This document shows, piece after piece, positions 10,197 to 21,500 of a DNA stretch of 64,000 nt (positions are counted from its first letter, which is position 1; every line of letters starts with the position of its first letter). The notes beneath the pieces are model-generated. The model made no database searches. It was given only the letters and a program-made list of their open reading frames with translations, and was not told where the DNA came from. A program made the translations under genes and the position numbers. Source of the stretch: Magicicada septendecula (taxonomy: Eukaryota > Arthropoda > Insecta > Hemiptera > Cicadidae); contig CM068367.1 of NCBI GenBank assembly GCA_034769895.1, positions 85,427,654-85,491,653 on the forward strand. Direction: 5' to 3'.

Positions 10197-11930
10197 CTAA
10201 GTATTGTTGCCGCGATAATGGGTTGGCTGGTCGTTTTTTGTACGTGATTCTTGTGAAGGGCCAGGTTGTTGACGCTCAATTGTCACTGTGTTGACAATGG
10301 GCTGTTTTGTTCCCCTATCCTCTGTACCAAACGTTTGTTTATTGCGCCACCCAGGTCTGTGACCCTCGTGTTCAGTCTCCATTTTCATACCCTTCGTTTT
10401 ATGATAGCTATTGTTAATATGTCTTCCACCGTTGTCAGCCGTTGTTTGTTGTGGTGGCTGATACGATCCTCTCATTTCTCGTTGTTGAATGGTAGCAAAC
10501 TCATTTAATAAGCTTTCAAATTGATCTACTTGTTGGACGCCTCTAGTTATGATGGCAACTTCTATTTCCATACTATAGTGACGTGCAAGTTTGCGAATTA
10601 AATGCTGATCCGAGATTGGTGGGATCAGTTGTCTGCACTGTAGAATTTTATTCTCGAGGTATTGCACCATAGTGAGTTTACCATTCGGATAATAACATCC
10701 GTACTCCAAGCTGTCCCGTATGTTTTCTTGAATTTGTTGACTCCAGAATTTCTTGGTAAACGCCTCCTCGAATTGTTCAAACGTATGTATTTGGGATTGT
10801 ACGATTCTCCACCATACTGTTGCTTCACCCTCTAGATGCCTGTTAATCCACTTAATACCTCCGCTGGGGTAATATATTTCTTTAACCTCTTTTAATTCCT
10901 TTAGAAATTCCATGGGGTAGGCGTCTCGTCCGTTGTACCGTACCTCCTTTAACTGTTCTTGGTTAGCCACAATAGTATTTTGGTTGTTTACCATTGGTCG
11001 TGACTCCAACTCTGTTAATTTTCGTTTTAATTGCTCTTGATCTTCTTTCATCTCGTCGATGCGTCGACCCTTTTCTTCAGCTAATTTTCTTAATTGTTCT
11101 TCCATTTCTTCTTTGTTTACGGTAGAAATATTTCTGACTTCTTCTCGGACGACCTCTTTCGTTGTTTTTATTTCTCTTCTCACTTCCTGATTGATTCGAT
11201 TTAAATTTTCACTTAAGTTTTGAGTAGTTTTTTGTATTTCACACTTAAATTTTTCACTTTGTTGCTGTACCACCTCGCCAAAATTATGCTCCGTCTTATC
11301 CAATTCTTCACGCCATGTTTTATTCACTATTTGAATATCACCAACTAATTTGTCATGCAACGTGTTCATATCGTTTTTTATCTCCTCTCTTAACTTAGTG
11401 TGCTTTCCTGTAATATCCTTAATAGCTACTTCTAATTTATTCTGATTTGCTTCAACTTTTTCTTCTAATTTCTTCTGATTTACTTTAATATCTTGAATGT
11501 CTTCTCGTATCTTCTCATTGTCTTCATGTAATTTATTCAGACTTATTTCTAATTTATTCTGATTTGCTTCAACTTTTTCTTCTAATTTCTTCTGTAATTT
11601 CTTGTTATCTACTTTCATCAATTCGTATAGCATTTGCAGCTCACTTTTTGGCTGTGGTCCTTCTGCCCTTATTTGTTCCTTCTCCGTCTGTGGTACTGTC
11701 GCACTTACTTGTTCAACTTCTGCGTGTGGTCCTTCTGCCCTTATATTTTCAATATCCGTTCTGATTTCTTCCTCCATCATTGCTATGACTTGAGGATCTC
11801 CCATTTGGTTATATATCTCCATCTCTTCGCTCTCTTCAGCTCTCCTTGGTACTTGTGTTTCTTCTTCACTGGCCATTGTCGTATAAGGTGTTTCTTTTTC
11901 CATTTTGCGTGCCTTACTTCGCGTCAACAT
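10197..11930 (-). CDS. gag: Gag protein with long coiled coil
   Basis: The structural particle protein, 577 residues from an ATG at 11928-11930, 197 bp inside the 5' LTR. A basic, Arg/Lys-rich N-terminus (MLTRSKARK) is followed by a long heptad-like, Glu/Lys-rich coiled coil at about residues 95-315. It includes a repeated EKVEANQNKLE module. A Gag capsid-type region follows at about 335-490, with WINRHLEGEATVWW and a helix-rich stretch ending near NEFATIQQRE. The tail is hydrophilic and has no cysteine, so the usual CCHC zinc knuckle is absent. Over its last 43 nt the frame overlaps the pol frame. A decayed Gag of the same layout is at 55325-57499, which suggests this architecture is typical of its clade. 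The capsid call is by pattern; the coiled coil is clear from the composition. Confidence 0.88.
   Translation of the reverse strand: MLTRSKARKMEKETPYTTMASEEETQVPRRAEESEEMEIYNQMGDPQVIAMMEEEIRTDIENIRAEGPHAEVEQVSATVPQTEKEQIRAEGPQPKSELQMLYELMKVDNKKLQKKLEEKVEANQNKLEISLNKLHEDNEKIREDIQDIKVNQKKLEEKVEANQNKLEVAIKDITGKHTKLREEIKNDMNTLHDKLVGDIQIVNKTWREELDKTEHNFGEVVQQQSEKFKCEIQKTTQNLSENLNRINQEVRREIKTTKEVVREEVRNISTVNKEEMEEQLRKLAEEKGRRIDEMKEDQEQLKRKLTELESRPMVNNQNTIVANQEQLKEVRYNGRDAYPMEFLKELKEVKEIYYPSGGIKWINRHLEGEATVWWRIVQSQIHTFEQFEEAFTKKFWSQQIQENIRDSLEYGCYYPNGKLTMVQYLENKILQCRQLIPPISDQHLIRKLARHYSMEIEVAIITRGVQQVDQFESLLNEFATIQQREMRGSYQPPQQTTADNGGRHINNSYHKTKGMKMETEHEGHRPGWRNKQTFGTEDRGTKQPIVNTVTIERQQPGPSQESRTKNDQPTHYRGNNT
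10233..10239 (-). promoter_or_regulatory. -1 ribosomal frameshift slippery heptamer
   Basis: The minus strand reads A AAA AAC in the gag frame, the canonical X XXY YYZ heptamer, 36 nt before the gag stop at 10197-10199. The pol frame is -1 relative to gag and is open across this site. A downstream stem or pseudoknot would be expected within the next 60 nt; I did not prove one. Confidence 0.75.
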
Positions 11931-12105
11931 ATACCGTATATACTCGAACCGTGACTAAGCAACTGTAGTTACAATTACTAGCCCTATGTTCTTAATGTCT
12001 ACTCTATTTATTAATACTTCTATTTTATTTCTAATTCTCAGTTTAGTTAACTTATTTAACTCAATTCATTCATCTGCCTTTTTGACAAATCTAAATGTAG
12101 ATTTT

Positions 12106-12127
12106 GCCACGCGAGTTGGGCGACAAA
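12106..12127 (-). other. primer-binding site
   Basis: Two to three bases inside the 5' LTR the minus strand reads TGTCGCCCAACTCGCGTGGC. It resembles the lysine-tRNA-type primer site (TGGCGCCCAAC...) with one mismatch in the TGG. The second retrotransposon has TGGCGACCAACGTAGTGAGG at 55279, which supports the assignment. Confidence 0.6.
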
Positions 12128-14183
12128 TATATGAATTTTGCCTTTAGCAATTGACAATTGTAATGCCACGCATTGGACAGTCAAATATAAGAATTTCTTT
12201 ATATTGGGAGTTTTTGATAATTGTAATAAATTAATAATTAAAATTACTTACTGCCAAAATGTTTCAAATTCCCGGGCGCCACTTCATATCTACAAGGATG
12301 TGGATATAAAGGATTCATTTGCCAAACACACAACAACAATATTATGTCTAATGCTTATTTAATTAATCAAGTTGTAGCAAATTACAAATATAACACTATG
12401 TATGGATATTTCCTTAAGTAGAATCACTTCTCTTATCTTAACAATGAGTATCTCTGAAATCGCGATTAATTAACATTTATTAATTTTATAACACTTATAA
12501 TTGTAAATTATAATCTACAATTGTATTTGGCAAATTTATATTACTGTTTAGATATGATTTTTACGAATTTACTAGTTGAGGTTTTATTTCGCTTCAGTCG
12601 AATGCAGAGCACTGAGAGGCAGTTCTCAAGGTTAATTAATTATTAGTGTGAGTCCTTTGACTTGAATGAATTGAGTTTGTTGACTTAACTCTAAAATACC
12701 ATTAGTTTGAGAACGTTGATTATTAGTAGTTCATACTCTCGGTGACATCATGTGGTCCTCTGTGTTTAGTAGTTGCTGATCTCCGTAGTCGTTGTAGATT
12801 ACGTATCCTTTCGCGGTCACTGCACCTCACAATCACTGTTTAATTATTGACGCATTCTCGACCTGTTCACTTTTCATGGAACACGTATGGTGTTGAATAT
12901 GAGTGTCCTTAATTGATGTTGGTAAAGTTCATGTGTAATGTTTTTTAAATAGTTCTTTAGATTGCTGTTTTTGCTGGTTTTTTAGATTTTTGATTGCTTT
13001 TTTTAATGTCTCTGTTGTAGAATATGCACTGAATCTCTATGTTGATGTGTTCTGTATTATATCAAAGCTGCTGTGATGTTTATAGTTTCTTGTGAATTAT
13101 TTGTAATTGTAGAATGTCTGTTAATTGAATTTGTCTTCACTTAGTATTGTACTGTGTATCCGTATTCTCCGACACTTTGTTAAATTACGGTGAAGTTCAA
13201 CTCTCTTGCGAGTTAAGATGATTTGTGGTGATCACTTTGTAGATGATGAGTACTAGACTAGACTAATGATGAGTACTGGACTAATGATGAGTACTGGACT
13301 AGACTAATGATGAGTACTGGACTAATGATGAGTACTGGACTAGACTGCCGTTTTTCTGTTCTGAGATCTACCAAGTAAACTCTCATCCCGCCTACCTCTG
13401 CTGAATCTTCCATCTGCTTGGATACTCTTATTGGTTCCTTAGCCAGTGTGACAAATTGTATATTCGTAATTGGTTTTCGAGTATATCTGCTTTATACGTG
13501 ATTCTCTTGTCGAACTCCCATTGGTCCTGATTGTTCCTACAGCCGTTTTCTCTATTTACTAGGAATCTCATTCAAGCACTCCAGAATTCGTGAGTTTCGC
13601 TTTCCCCTTGTAAATCAGGCGACATTTCTTTGTCTCTCGTGGCCGTCTCCTAGTGTCCACTTTCTGTTACGCTTTGACATAGATACAATACTGGTATTGT
13701 TCGATCTGCTGCACCATTGTTTATCTTCAAGTTGCACTCTAGCTTTGTTTTGAGTCTGGAACGAATCTTCCTTTGTAATCACGACTTTCGTCAAATTTCT
13801 ACGTTGCAATTGTTCTGGCCTCTAATGCTGTACCGTATCGAATTGACAAACTCTTTGCTTTCAGTCTGTGTCAAAGTTTTTAAAAAGGGTAAATTGGTTT
13901 ATTGGGGGTTATGCCTTTCTTACTCAGACCAGCTGCCTGATGCGAAATACAACGTCTCACATACATTTAGTAAGTGTCACTCTTTTTGTCAAACAATTAA
14001 CTTTACAGCCGTAACACATCAAGCTGTCTGTAGGTTACAATGCCAAGAGGACAGTCTTACAGACTTTCCCTTTACACACCCTCACATACTTCTTTGTCAA
14101 ATATAACTGCTAGTACACATTATTTTTAGCTATTATTTACTACTTGTACAATTTTATAAATACTTTCAAAAATAAACGTTACA
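12128..14183 (-). repeat. 5' LTR of the intact retrotransposon
   Basis: Near-identical partner of 4021-6076. In the element's orientation it carries the promoter and is followed by the primer-binding site. I could not place a TATA box or start site with confidence. The left limit (plus strand) is set by the end of identity and by the TTCT duplication, and is good to a few bases: position 12132 differs from its partner 4025. Confidence 0.92.
13245..13347. repeat. short tandem array inside the 5' LTR
   Basis: Same array as 5138-5240. Its position within U3/R could make it a regulatory repeat, but nothing in the sequence proves this. Confidence 0.85.
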
Positions 14184-14187
14184 TTCT
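14184..14187. other. target-site duplication, right (TTCT)
   Basis: TTCT immediately right of the 5' LTR. It matches 4017-4020. Confidence 0.75.
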
Positions 14188-15949
14188 ACAATTCTTACAG
14201 CACATGTGCTATAACATCATTAACATTCTTACATTTCCCCTTTCGAAAATTCCACATAAACACATACATAATACATATAATACACACCCAATTCCTGCAC
14301 TAACCCTCTCGCAATAACCCTTCGCCTTATATATATAGATATATTTTCTTTACAAACAAACCCAAGCTTAGAAATTCACACAAGTTAATGTCACCTCTAA
14401 GGTGAGAATTCATATAATCACAAGAAACTGATTTGCCCCCAACAGAAGAAGATGACTTGAAATTTATAAGTTGATACATCCTCAACAATTTTGAATCAAA
14501 AAACTCCGAGAATTAAGTCAATCATAATTAAAGCCACAATACATGAACGAAAGTCAGACACCCCCAAGTCCTGAATTATGCCCACACGGCAGGACGTGAT
14601 TAAGCAGGAAATAACCAATGCTCAGATACATAGAATACCAAAAAAATTGGGAAAACTTAGAGCTGTTCATCTAGATACATGTGTATGTGCAATTCCCTTA
14701 CATATTGTAGGAATGTTATAAAATATTACATAAGGTGCTTAGTTGTATACAATGCAGGCACAAAACTTAACATGTGTATTTGCAGATCTTGTGCAAGTTA
14801 AATGTGGGGTATTAAGTCTGTTTCCGAGAGCGTCTGGCAATACACAGTATAGTGGTAGATGATATTGTTAAATATAAATATAGAAAGATCACACCTGGAT
14901 AGTCCAATGCAACTAGGTGGCACTATGTCTAGGATGTAACTTGTAGCTTGAACTGGTAACTCCTGGGGGCAGAATTTCTCCAAGAGTGTGTCTGTGTCCC
15001 AACTGACGGCATCTCACGGCTCATGTAACTTCTCTGCACGAGGGGTTGACAGATGTTCGGCCAACCCCGACACCCATCTCGCCATTGGTCGAGCACCTAA
15101 GACAGGCAATTTGCTGTATAGGGTGTCATAAAGAACATAACATCATCACAGCTCGCACACACACCACAATTATAATATGGAGAAAACACACTTTAATATT
15201 TAGCAGGGCACCAGAACCTCTTCACCACTTATTCTTATTAACAATTTGCTCGGACCCCAAGATGTGCCTTATTTCGTTTCATAAACTGGTTTTGTTTTAT
15301 AATTCCCTTTTATGACCATGAAATTCTTTCTACCTATGCTATTCTCATTAACAAACACTAAAAGGATAGCTGAGTGTAAGATATTTTTCTTTTAAAATTT
15401 TTACTTGCTTTAATCGAGTCAATAAGCTACATTCACTTCAATTATAATTTAATTCAAACGTACCCTAACTCATGGCTAACAACTCACGCACACACAAGTT
15501 ACCGTTTATTAAGAAAAGCTGTAACATAAAATATTTTGGGGTTAATAGTTGAGTCAATATAAAAACTAAATGCACACCTGGAGCTTGCTTTAGTCTATCT
15601 TGTCATAGTGGAGTACTTCAACAAGGCAGAACAGATCGGATGCCGTCAATTGAGACCAGAGAAATTTCCTCGGTGAGGGTTGGAACAGAAATGAGGCCGA
15701 TTAGATCGCAATTTCCACCCACGAAAGTTTGCTTCTATGCAGGTTAGTGCGTACAACAGCTGGGCCGGCCAACCGAATATTCGTCACTGCTTCTAACAAG
15801 CGGTTTACGTACACACAGCGACGACGCGTGATACCTGAGCATTGCATGACGTCGAGAACGCGCCAGTTTTTAAAAGAAAGATACACGCCCAAGCAACCGA
15901 GCTTCGCGTTTCAACCGAGCGCCGGACAAAGTACAGCACAAAGTCAGCT
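14188..15949. other. intergenic stretch, no gene seen
   Basis: AT-rich with short unrelated frames only. It presumably continues the sequence left of 4016 that was split by the retrotransposon. I recognise nothing in it. Confidence 0.4.
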
Positions 15950-17042
15950 ACAGATTTTTTTATGATCCTGCTGCGACTGTATGTTTTCATGATTGGGTCG
16001 GCAGTCCATCAAATGTTTATAGATACATAAATGAAAATGAAGATAGGAAAAGTGGAACTGAAAAAGTTAAGTGACCCCCGATGGGCCTGTCAGTACGGTA
16101 CATGTTTGGCTGTGACGAAGACAATTGAAGCTATTATTGTAACACTAGTAAATATCCAGAGTGAAAATTCAGAACGAGCTGCAGAAGCGTCAGGATTCAA
16201 TGCCAAGTTGAATTTTTATTTTATTTTTCATTTATGCCTGTTCACACGTTTGTTGAAAGAATGCAAGTCACTGTCTGATTGCCTCCAGGGCAAAGATTGT
16301 TTTCAACCAAATGCGTGAATCTGATACAAGTTTAATTTCTGTGTGGAAAGAAAGTGTAGATGTAGCAACAAAAATAGGCGCTGATATTCCCACAGATACC
16401 TCTACTCTTGGCAGAATTCGAAAGCTACCAAAACATCTTGTGGAATAGGTTTGTGATATGCCAAGTAAAGACAGCTTGAAACCACCTGTACACCCAACTG
16501 ATTTCAAGTCTCTAGTATTTGATGAAATTCTACATATCATAGATAGTGAACTTGAGAGACGTTTTATTTAAAACTCTGCAATAATTAAAGGAATCACTTG
16601 CCTGAATCCCAAAAGTAAAATGTTCCTGAATAAAGAAATTATTCCGTTGGCACAAAATTATGCATGCAACACTGATTTGTTGGAGGCAGAAATAAAAATA
16701 TTAAAAAATCTCATCCTAAGGCATGAACAACAAACTGGAGTGGAGACTGTGAATCTACTTGCATTGCTCAAGTTGTTAGAGCAATACAAACTAGGGTTCA
16801 ATGACTTGTACAAATTGACTCAAATAGCAGTGACTATTCCAGCTTCTTCTGCATCATGTGAGAGAACATTTTCGTGTATGCAACGTGTTAAGAGTTATTT
16901 ACAAAATTCGATGTCTGATGAACGTCTTAGCTATTTGTCTGTGCTTGCAATAGAAAGGACTTTGACCAAGAACATTGACTTGAAAAGAGTCGTTGATGAT
17001 TTTTCCATTAATCACAACAATCGAAGAATTAATCTGTTTTAA
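15950..17042 (+). pseudogene. decayed hAT transposase (ZMYM1-like), C-terminal half
   Basis: Fragments in several plus-strand frames read as one hAT-superfamily transposase of the type related to vertebrate ZMYM1. They run in order: GSAVHQMFI, VELKKLSDPRWACQYGTCLA, a Cys/Leu-rich block, and at 16620-17042 a 140-residue frame ending the protein. That last frame holds the hAT C-terminal dimerisation motif (TIPASSASCERTFSCMQRVK, then DERLSYLSVLAIER). Stops and frameshifts occur at 16028-16030, near 16300, 16447-16449 and 16568-16570. The N-terminal zinc finger and the first part of the catalytic domain are missing. A GC-rich segment at about 17340-17420 containing AGAGCCGCCAC looks like the right end of a hAT element, but I found no left partner. 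Confidence 0.8.
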
Positions 17043-17651
17043 AAGTAAGTAAAACCTGTTTGCCTGTTTACTATTTTGCATTCATAGTATTTTATTTTGC
17101 TTAATATTTCAGCTATTCAGTTTTGGCCTATCAATTATCATCTTTATTGTCAGCACTGATTTAAACATTGCACAGTTAAGATATTGTCATTTTGTACAAA
17201 TAATATACACATATACATAAATATATACAGTAACTACTTTCACACAACACAAACAAATAAATTCAATCAGAATTACAGTCCAAATTTGGCTCTCTGTCAT
17301 TGATAAAACTATATTAAACTCCAAATTTATACCAGCGAACTCAAGATTAGGCCCACCCATTTTATAACCTCGCCCACCCTCGGCCCACCCACGTGACCTA
17401 CGCTAGAGCCGCCACCGTAGGTAGGCCTACTTGTTGCACTGGATGAAGTCATGAGATCTGCTGCTAGGTTTTCTGAGCTGTAGTTCTCAAAGTGACCCAT
17501 ATTCCCATAGGAATGCAAATGCTACCTTTGAAGAATATGGAATCACATCAAATATGGTTGATGCCATCACAGTGGCAGTGACCTGTCACACATCAGCAAG
17601 CATGGCTTTATGATTTCATTGACTAAAGGGAAAGTCCAAGGACTCTTCATC

Positions 17652-17850
17652 TCAGATGACGGGGCATGCAGTGGTGTACTTTCTAAGAATATCAAATACT
17701 GCCAGAGTGTCTAGATCATAGCTGTCCAAGATTCGGTGAGGTGTATGATAATATCCTCCATTTTTAAATCTGTCAGCCTTGCTTAATGCACGGTTAACAG
17801 TTTTAAGAAGTTCTACTCCCCAAGCAGGTAGAATATGTGAGTAAGACAGA
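17652..17850 (-). CDS. possible coding fragment of unknown origin
   Basis: The last ~60 residues of a minus-strand frame (listed whole it is 17652-18050) look protein-like rather than random, with HILPAWGVELLKTVNRAL and later HRILDSYDLDTLAVFDI before a stop at 17652-17654. Upstream of about 17850 the frame becomes AT-rich and unconvincing, and crosses the end of the hAT element at 17980. I do not recognise the family. It could be a terminal exon or another transposon remnant. There is no start codon of its own. Confidence 0.25.
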
Positions 17851-17979
17851 CAGTAAGGTGGAATAAAAATAATAAATATTAAATCAGAATCGTAACTAAT
17901 AAAGTAATTGATAAACAAAATAATAGTTTCCATGCGCCAGCTAGTATCACAGTTGTTTCTAGAAATGAATATGTATATG

Positions 17980-19852
17980 CAAGGGTGTCGGCAGCCAATG
18001 GGCCAGGGGGAGGCAAGAGAGGATGGGGGAAATATGAATTGTAGGTACAAATAGATTTTATGATTTAATTTTTTTTTAAGTTTTTTAATTCAAGAAAAAT
18101 TAATACAAAAATTAAAAAGAAATTAATTAAAACATAATCTTCTCGGGTTTTCTGCAAATTTGTCAACCACTTTATTAATAAAATCCTCTAGGTTGTCAAA
18201 AGTAAGCTTTCTGTGAACATTCATCATTGCTAGGCCATTGAGACGACTTTCTACCATAGTGCTCCTCAGCCAGGTTTTTATTCTTCTTAAGCTGCTAAAG
18301 GATCGCTCCACAGTACACGTTGTGCATGGTAGAGCAATCATAATTTTTAAAGCTTTTCCGTCTCTTTTAGGACATCAACAACGGTTAGTTCTGTTGGGTT
18401 GGGTTTATCCTGCCACAATTTTCGCCAAAGTTCGATTTAATTTTTTATGTTTGGTAAATCGTAAAATTAGGCGAAGGTTTCGCAAGCTTCTGTGAGATTT
18501 TCCACTGACATGGTTAGCATTTGCACCGGGTGTAATTTAGATAATGCGACTGATGGAGTGTTTTCTTCAGCAAAACGCACTTCAAGAGAAGTAATAATGG
18601 AGTCCAAATATGGTATTATTAAAGACCTCCTCCAGAATTCTGAAGGGCTTCCTACTGGGTGGTTGCTTCCATGATGTTGTCTCCCAACAATGCGCGGCAC
18701 TGATTTCATGTCCTCCCCCAGTCCGAGTTTTTCTGCAACGACAGTAGCATCCCTTATAATTTCGTCTGTGACTTTTTCGGGATTGTCACGGTGGCTTTTA
18801 AGCAGTTGCAAAATGTGTTTAATGTGCTGCAAGGCTTTGACCGCGTCCAAAGCTATGGACTGAAGCACGTTTACAACTGGTTCCATCAAAGCTGAGTATT
18901 TGGCTATTAAAATAAGGCTAAGAAAAACGAAACTCTAGAAGCAGCCGCCTGGAGCTGAAAAGCATTTTTTCTAGTCGCACCATTTCCTTTACGCGATAAG
19001 GTTTCTAAGGCCTCCATTATAACAGGAAAATTCTCCTTAAAAACTCTGATGCTTTTGTGTTTCTCGCTCCACCTTGTTTCGCAGAGCCTGGAAATATTAG
19101 GTATCAACTTCCTTCTCAAAATTGATTCCCGAAAAAATGAAATGATATCTTTGATAGTTCCCACGATGTTCCGAATTTCAGGCAGAGTACTGAGATCATT
19201 GATCACTAGATTCAGTTTGTGCGAAGAGCAAAAAGTTTGTGTGAAAGAACAAAGCTTTGGTGTATTTTTTGCGCAAGATTGCTTGCACACCACTGTCTGT
19301 TCCAGACATCGTCGAACAACCGTCAAATCCCAAACCAACGCATTTCTCTGGATTAAGATCTTCTTTTGCCAAAAACTCATGCAATGGATTTCGCGTCCAG
19401 AGCTTTCAGCTCAACAAATCCGACGAACACTTTCTCGACTTCGTTGGTTTCCTCATGGAATTATCGCAGCCCAATCGATAATTGTTCAGTTCCAGAAATG
19501 TCAGCTGTTTCAGCGGTATCAACGGGACGTAGTGGAGCGCGGGGGCGGGGAACATTCACCCGCGCGCTTCACCGGACTCGCGGGCGTCCTCGCGAACGCC
19601 GTGCGTTTTGTGAGTGCAACGTCTGTACACAAAACACAAGCTCGCTGCGTTTTGAAGTATAGTCGAGTGCGTATACATAGTTTGTGTCGATGTTTTTTTA
19701 ATTAGTGTTACATAATTATTTGTTTTGTTTATTTTTTTGTTATATTAATTTCAAACGACACCGTTTTCATTTCATTTTCATTCTCCTATATACATTTTTT
19801 CGAATCTCAAGGCGGGGGGGGCAGCTGCCCCCCCCACTTGGCGACGCCCTTG
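17980..19852 (-). mobile_element. hAT element with perfect 8-bp target duplication
   Basis: The left end CAAGGGTGTCGGCA and the right end (reverse complement) CAAGGGCGTCGCCA are terminal inverted repeats. The 8-bp direct repeat TGTATATG flanks them at 17972-17979 and 19853-19860, exactly the hAT target size. The element is 1873 bp and carries transposase remnants on the minus strand. Near the right end, 19530-19620 is GC- and CpG-rich. The size suggests an internally deleted copy, since full-length relatives are usually nearer 3 kb or more. It lies beside, and opposite to, the hAT relic at 15.9-17.0 kb. Confidence 0.88.
18123..19384 (-). pseudogene. broken hAT transposase (ZMYM1-like)
   Basis: The minus strand in order (N to C) has GLGFDGCSTMSGTDSGVQA at about 19340, which is the catalytic D-G-x-x-x-M-S-G block. 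A frameshifted continuation follows: SSHKLNLVINDLSTLPEI, then LCETRWSEKHKS at 18907-19250. Next is a 140-residue helical block at 18467-18889, then the C-terminal dimerisation motif CTTCTVERSFSSLRRIKTWL at 18123-18341. It ends inside the element whose termini are at 17980 and 19852. At least three frame breaks separate the pieces (near 19250, 18900 and 18400). The N-terminal BED/TTF-type finger is not visible. The family call is solid from two motifs; the protein is inactive. Confidence 0.85.
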
Positions 19853-20095
19853 TGTATATGTAACTTTTATAAACAACGATGAAGGTCGTTCAGTTGGCAC
19901 GTTTATAGGTCTGTTTTGCTGGAATCTCTCCTGATCTCAAACCCGTTTCTCCACGAGTGTTTACGCGCTCACGCACGCGCGTGCGTATGAAACGTGGAAG
20001 GATCCACGTGTGTGCGTATGTGAGTGGATAATACAGCTGTCGTTTCCTCATTGTTCTTACCCGATTTATCCACCTATTCGCTAAATCACACACGC

Positions 20096-20096
20096 G

Positions 20097-20121
<25 letters not shown>
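20096..20121. repeat. (TC)n microsatellite
   Basis: About 13 uninterrupted TC units, followed by TTCTCTTCTC. The antisense frame of Arg-Glu repeats over it is an artefact. Confidence 0.9.
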
Positions 20122-20127
<6 letters not shown>

Positions 20128-20779
20128 CTCTGTACAGGGTTTATGTACCTCGTCCATAATGAAGCATTTCCATAATGAATAATTGATGTCCAGTTTGGCA
20201 CTATGCATGTTTAAATTCATATGAAATTACAAAAGCTACTTGGTGGTTGAGTGGCGGATCCAGAGGAGGTGTGACCCCTCAGAAAAAAAACGAGTTGTTT
20301 TTTCCAAGTAAGGTACATTTTGAAGCAAGAAGAAGACATTAAACGACGAAAGTGATTTATTGATTTATTACAGAAAAAAGAACAGCCATTTTTATCGGAA
20401 GTATTACCGTTTCGCTACCTTGGAACGGAATTAGCCTACGTCCAAACTTCAGAGTTTTTGTTTTTATGAGGATTACATTCTGTCATTGTGTATCTATTGA
20501 CAGGGGCATATTTATGGGGGGAGGACGAACGGAACCGGACCTCCCTCCCCAGAGGGTCGAAAAAAGTTGACGAATTTTGTTAGCCTACTCTCTTAATTTG
20601 TAGGCTATTTTATTATTTTTTTTAAGCTACACTTATACGGTACACTAATACGTACAGTAATATGTACACTAATACAGTAGTAACTCTTTTTTAAATATGC
20701 AAACTGGTTTATTACACATCATTTGTGTATGTATTTGAAATATGAAACACTGTATAAGAAAATCAATTCAGTCAGCATC
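20122..20779. other. non-coding stretch with transposon-end-like motifs
   Basis: No gene. GAGTGGCGGATCCAGAGGAG at about 20249 and CAGGGGCATATTTATGGGGG near 20501 resemble terminal sequences of hAT-type elements. I found no inverted partner for either. Confidence 0.3.
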
Positions 20780-20793
20780 TTCTAAACGATGCG

Positions 20794-21075
20794 TCAATAA
20801 TGCGTATTGACTCCTTCCACTAAACCGTCTGTGATCACTGTTGGGCGACCGCCACGGTCTTCGTCATGATTATTCGTTTGCCCTTCACTAAACGAACGCC
20901 ACCATTGCATAACTTCGCTGTCAGTCATAACGTTTGGTCGATAAATCTCATAAAAGTTGCCTCTGACTTTCAGCAGTAGGCCTACTATTGTTTTTTCTAA
21001 CAAGAAACACGTCACAGGACAAACCTCATTGTCGACGGGATTATCTATCGTACCAGTAAATTGTAAATCGCTCAC
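20794..21075 (-). pseudogene. mariner-family transposase N-terminal fragment
   Basis: A 93-residue minus-strand frame whose second half matches the N-terminal helix-turn-helix region of mariner transposases: VMTDSEVMQWWRSFSEGQTN, then DRGGRPTVITDGLVEGVN. These equal the usual W..RF..G and D..R.GRP motifs. The frame stops at 20794 before the catalytic D-D-D region, and nothing downstream continues it, so it is a truncated relic. The first 40 residues do not match clearly. Confidence 0.6.
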
Positions 21076-21404
21076 ACGTCACCACAGTCGTTCGTCTGAC
21101 GCCGACAACTAAGCAGTGTATACGTCATAGTCGACGGCGTGACGTAATTACGAGTGAGATCAACCCCTCCCCATAGAGCTACTAAAATTCCATAATGACC
21201 ACTTAACGTAGATTGGGTGTGGTCAAACTAAGGCTTATAAATAACTGTAGAAATAAAAGGAATTACAATATTTGTAAATGAATAAATTTTGAGTTTTCTT
21301 AATAATGACAACCACTCAACATTCAGTAAATACCGAACGTGTTTGCAGTCTTACATACGTTTTATAAAATGTGTTTATAACGTTACATGAGAAGAATCCT
21401 GAAT

Positions 21405-21500
21405 CTCTCATTTGTCCCGAGGAAAATGGAGAGTCCAACCTTCGTATTAGTCTCCCCCCTCCCTCCAGGAGCAGGTACTACTTACGCCATTGATCATCAT
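21405..21500 (-). repeat. LINE 3'-tail copy
   Basis: About 80 bp (GAGGAAAATGGAGAGTCCAA and onward) is the reverse complement of sequence at about 46418-46500. That sequence lies just after the stop of the LINE RNase H fragment. This is therefore a second, inverted copy of the same LINE 3' untranslated region. Confidence 0.6.

Larger units (their letters stand above)
4021..14183 (-). mobile_element. near-intact Ty3/gypsy-type LTR retrotransposon
   Basis: A 10.16-kb element read on the minus strand: 5' LTR (12128-14183), leader with primer-binding site, gag, -1 frameshift site, pol, about 880 bp of 3' non-coding sequence, 3' LTR (4021-6076). The same four bases, TTCT, flank it at 4017-4020 and 14184-14187, as expected for a Ty3-type integrase. 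The LTRs start TGTAACGTT. The two LTRs differ at roughly eight of 2056 positions (for example 4025, 4074, a cluster near 4373, about 4473, 5089 and 5720), so insertion is recent. Both reading frames are open. Pol order is protease, RT, RNase H, integrase, which is the Metaviridae order; no envelope frame lies between pol and the 3' LTR. It is probably an autonomous, recently active element. Confidence 0.93.
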
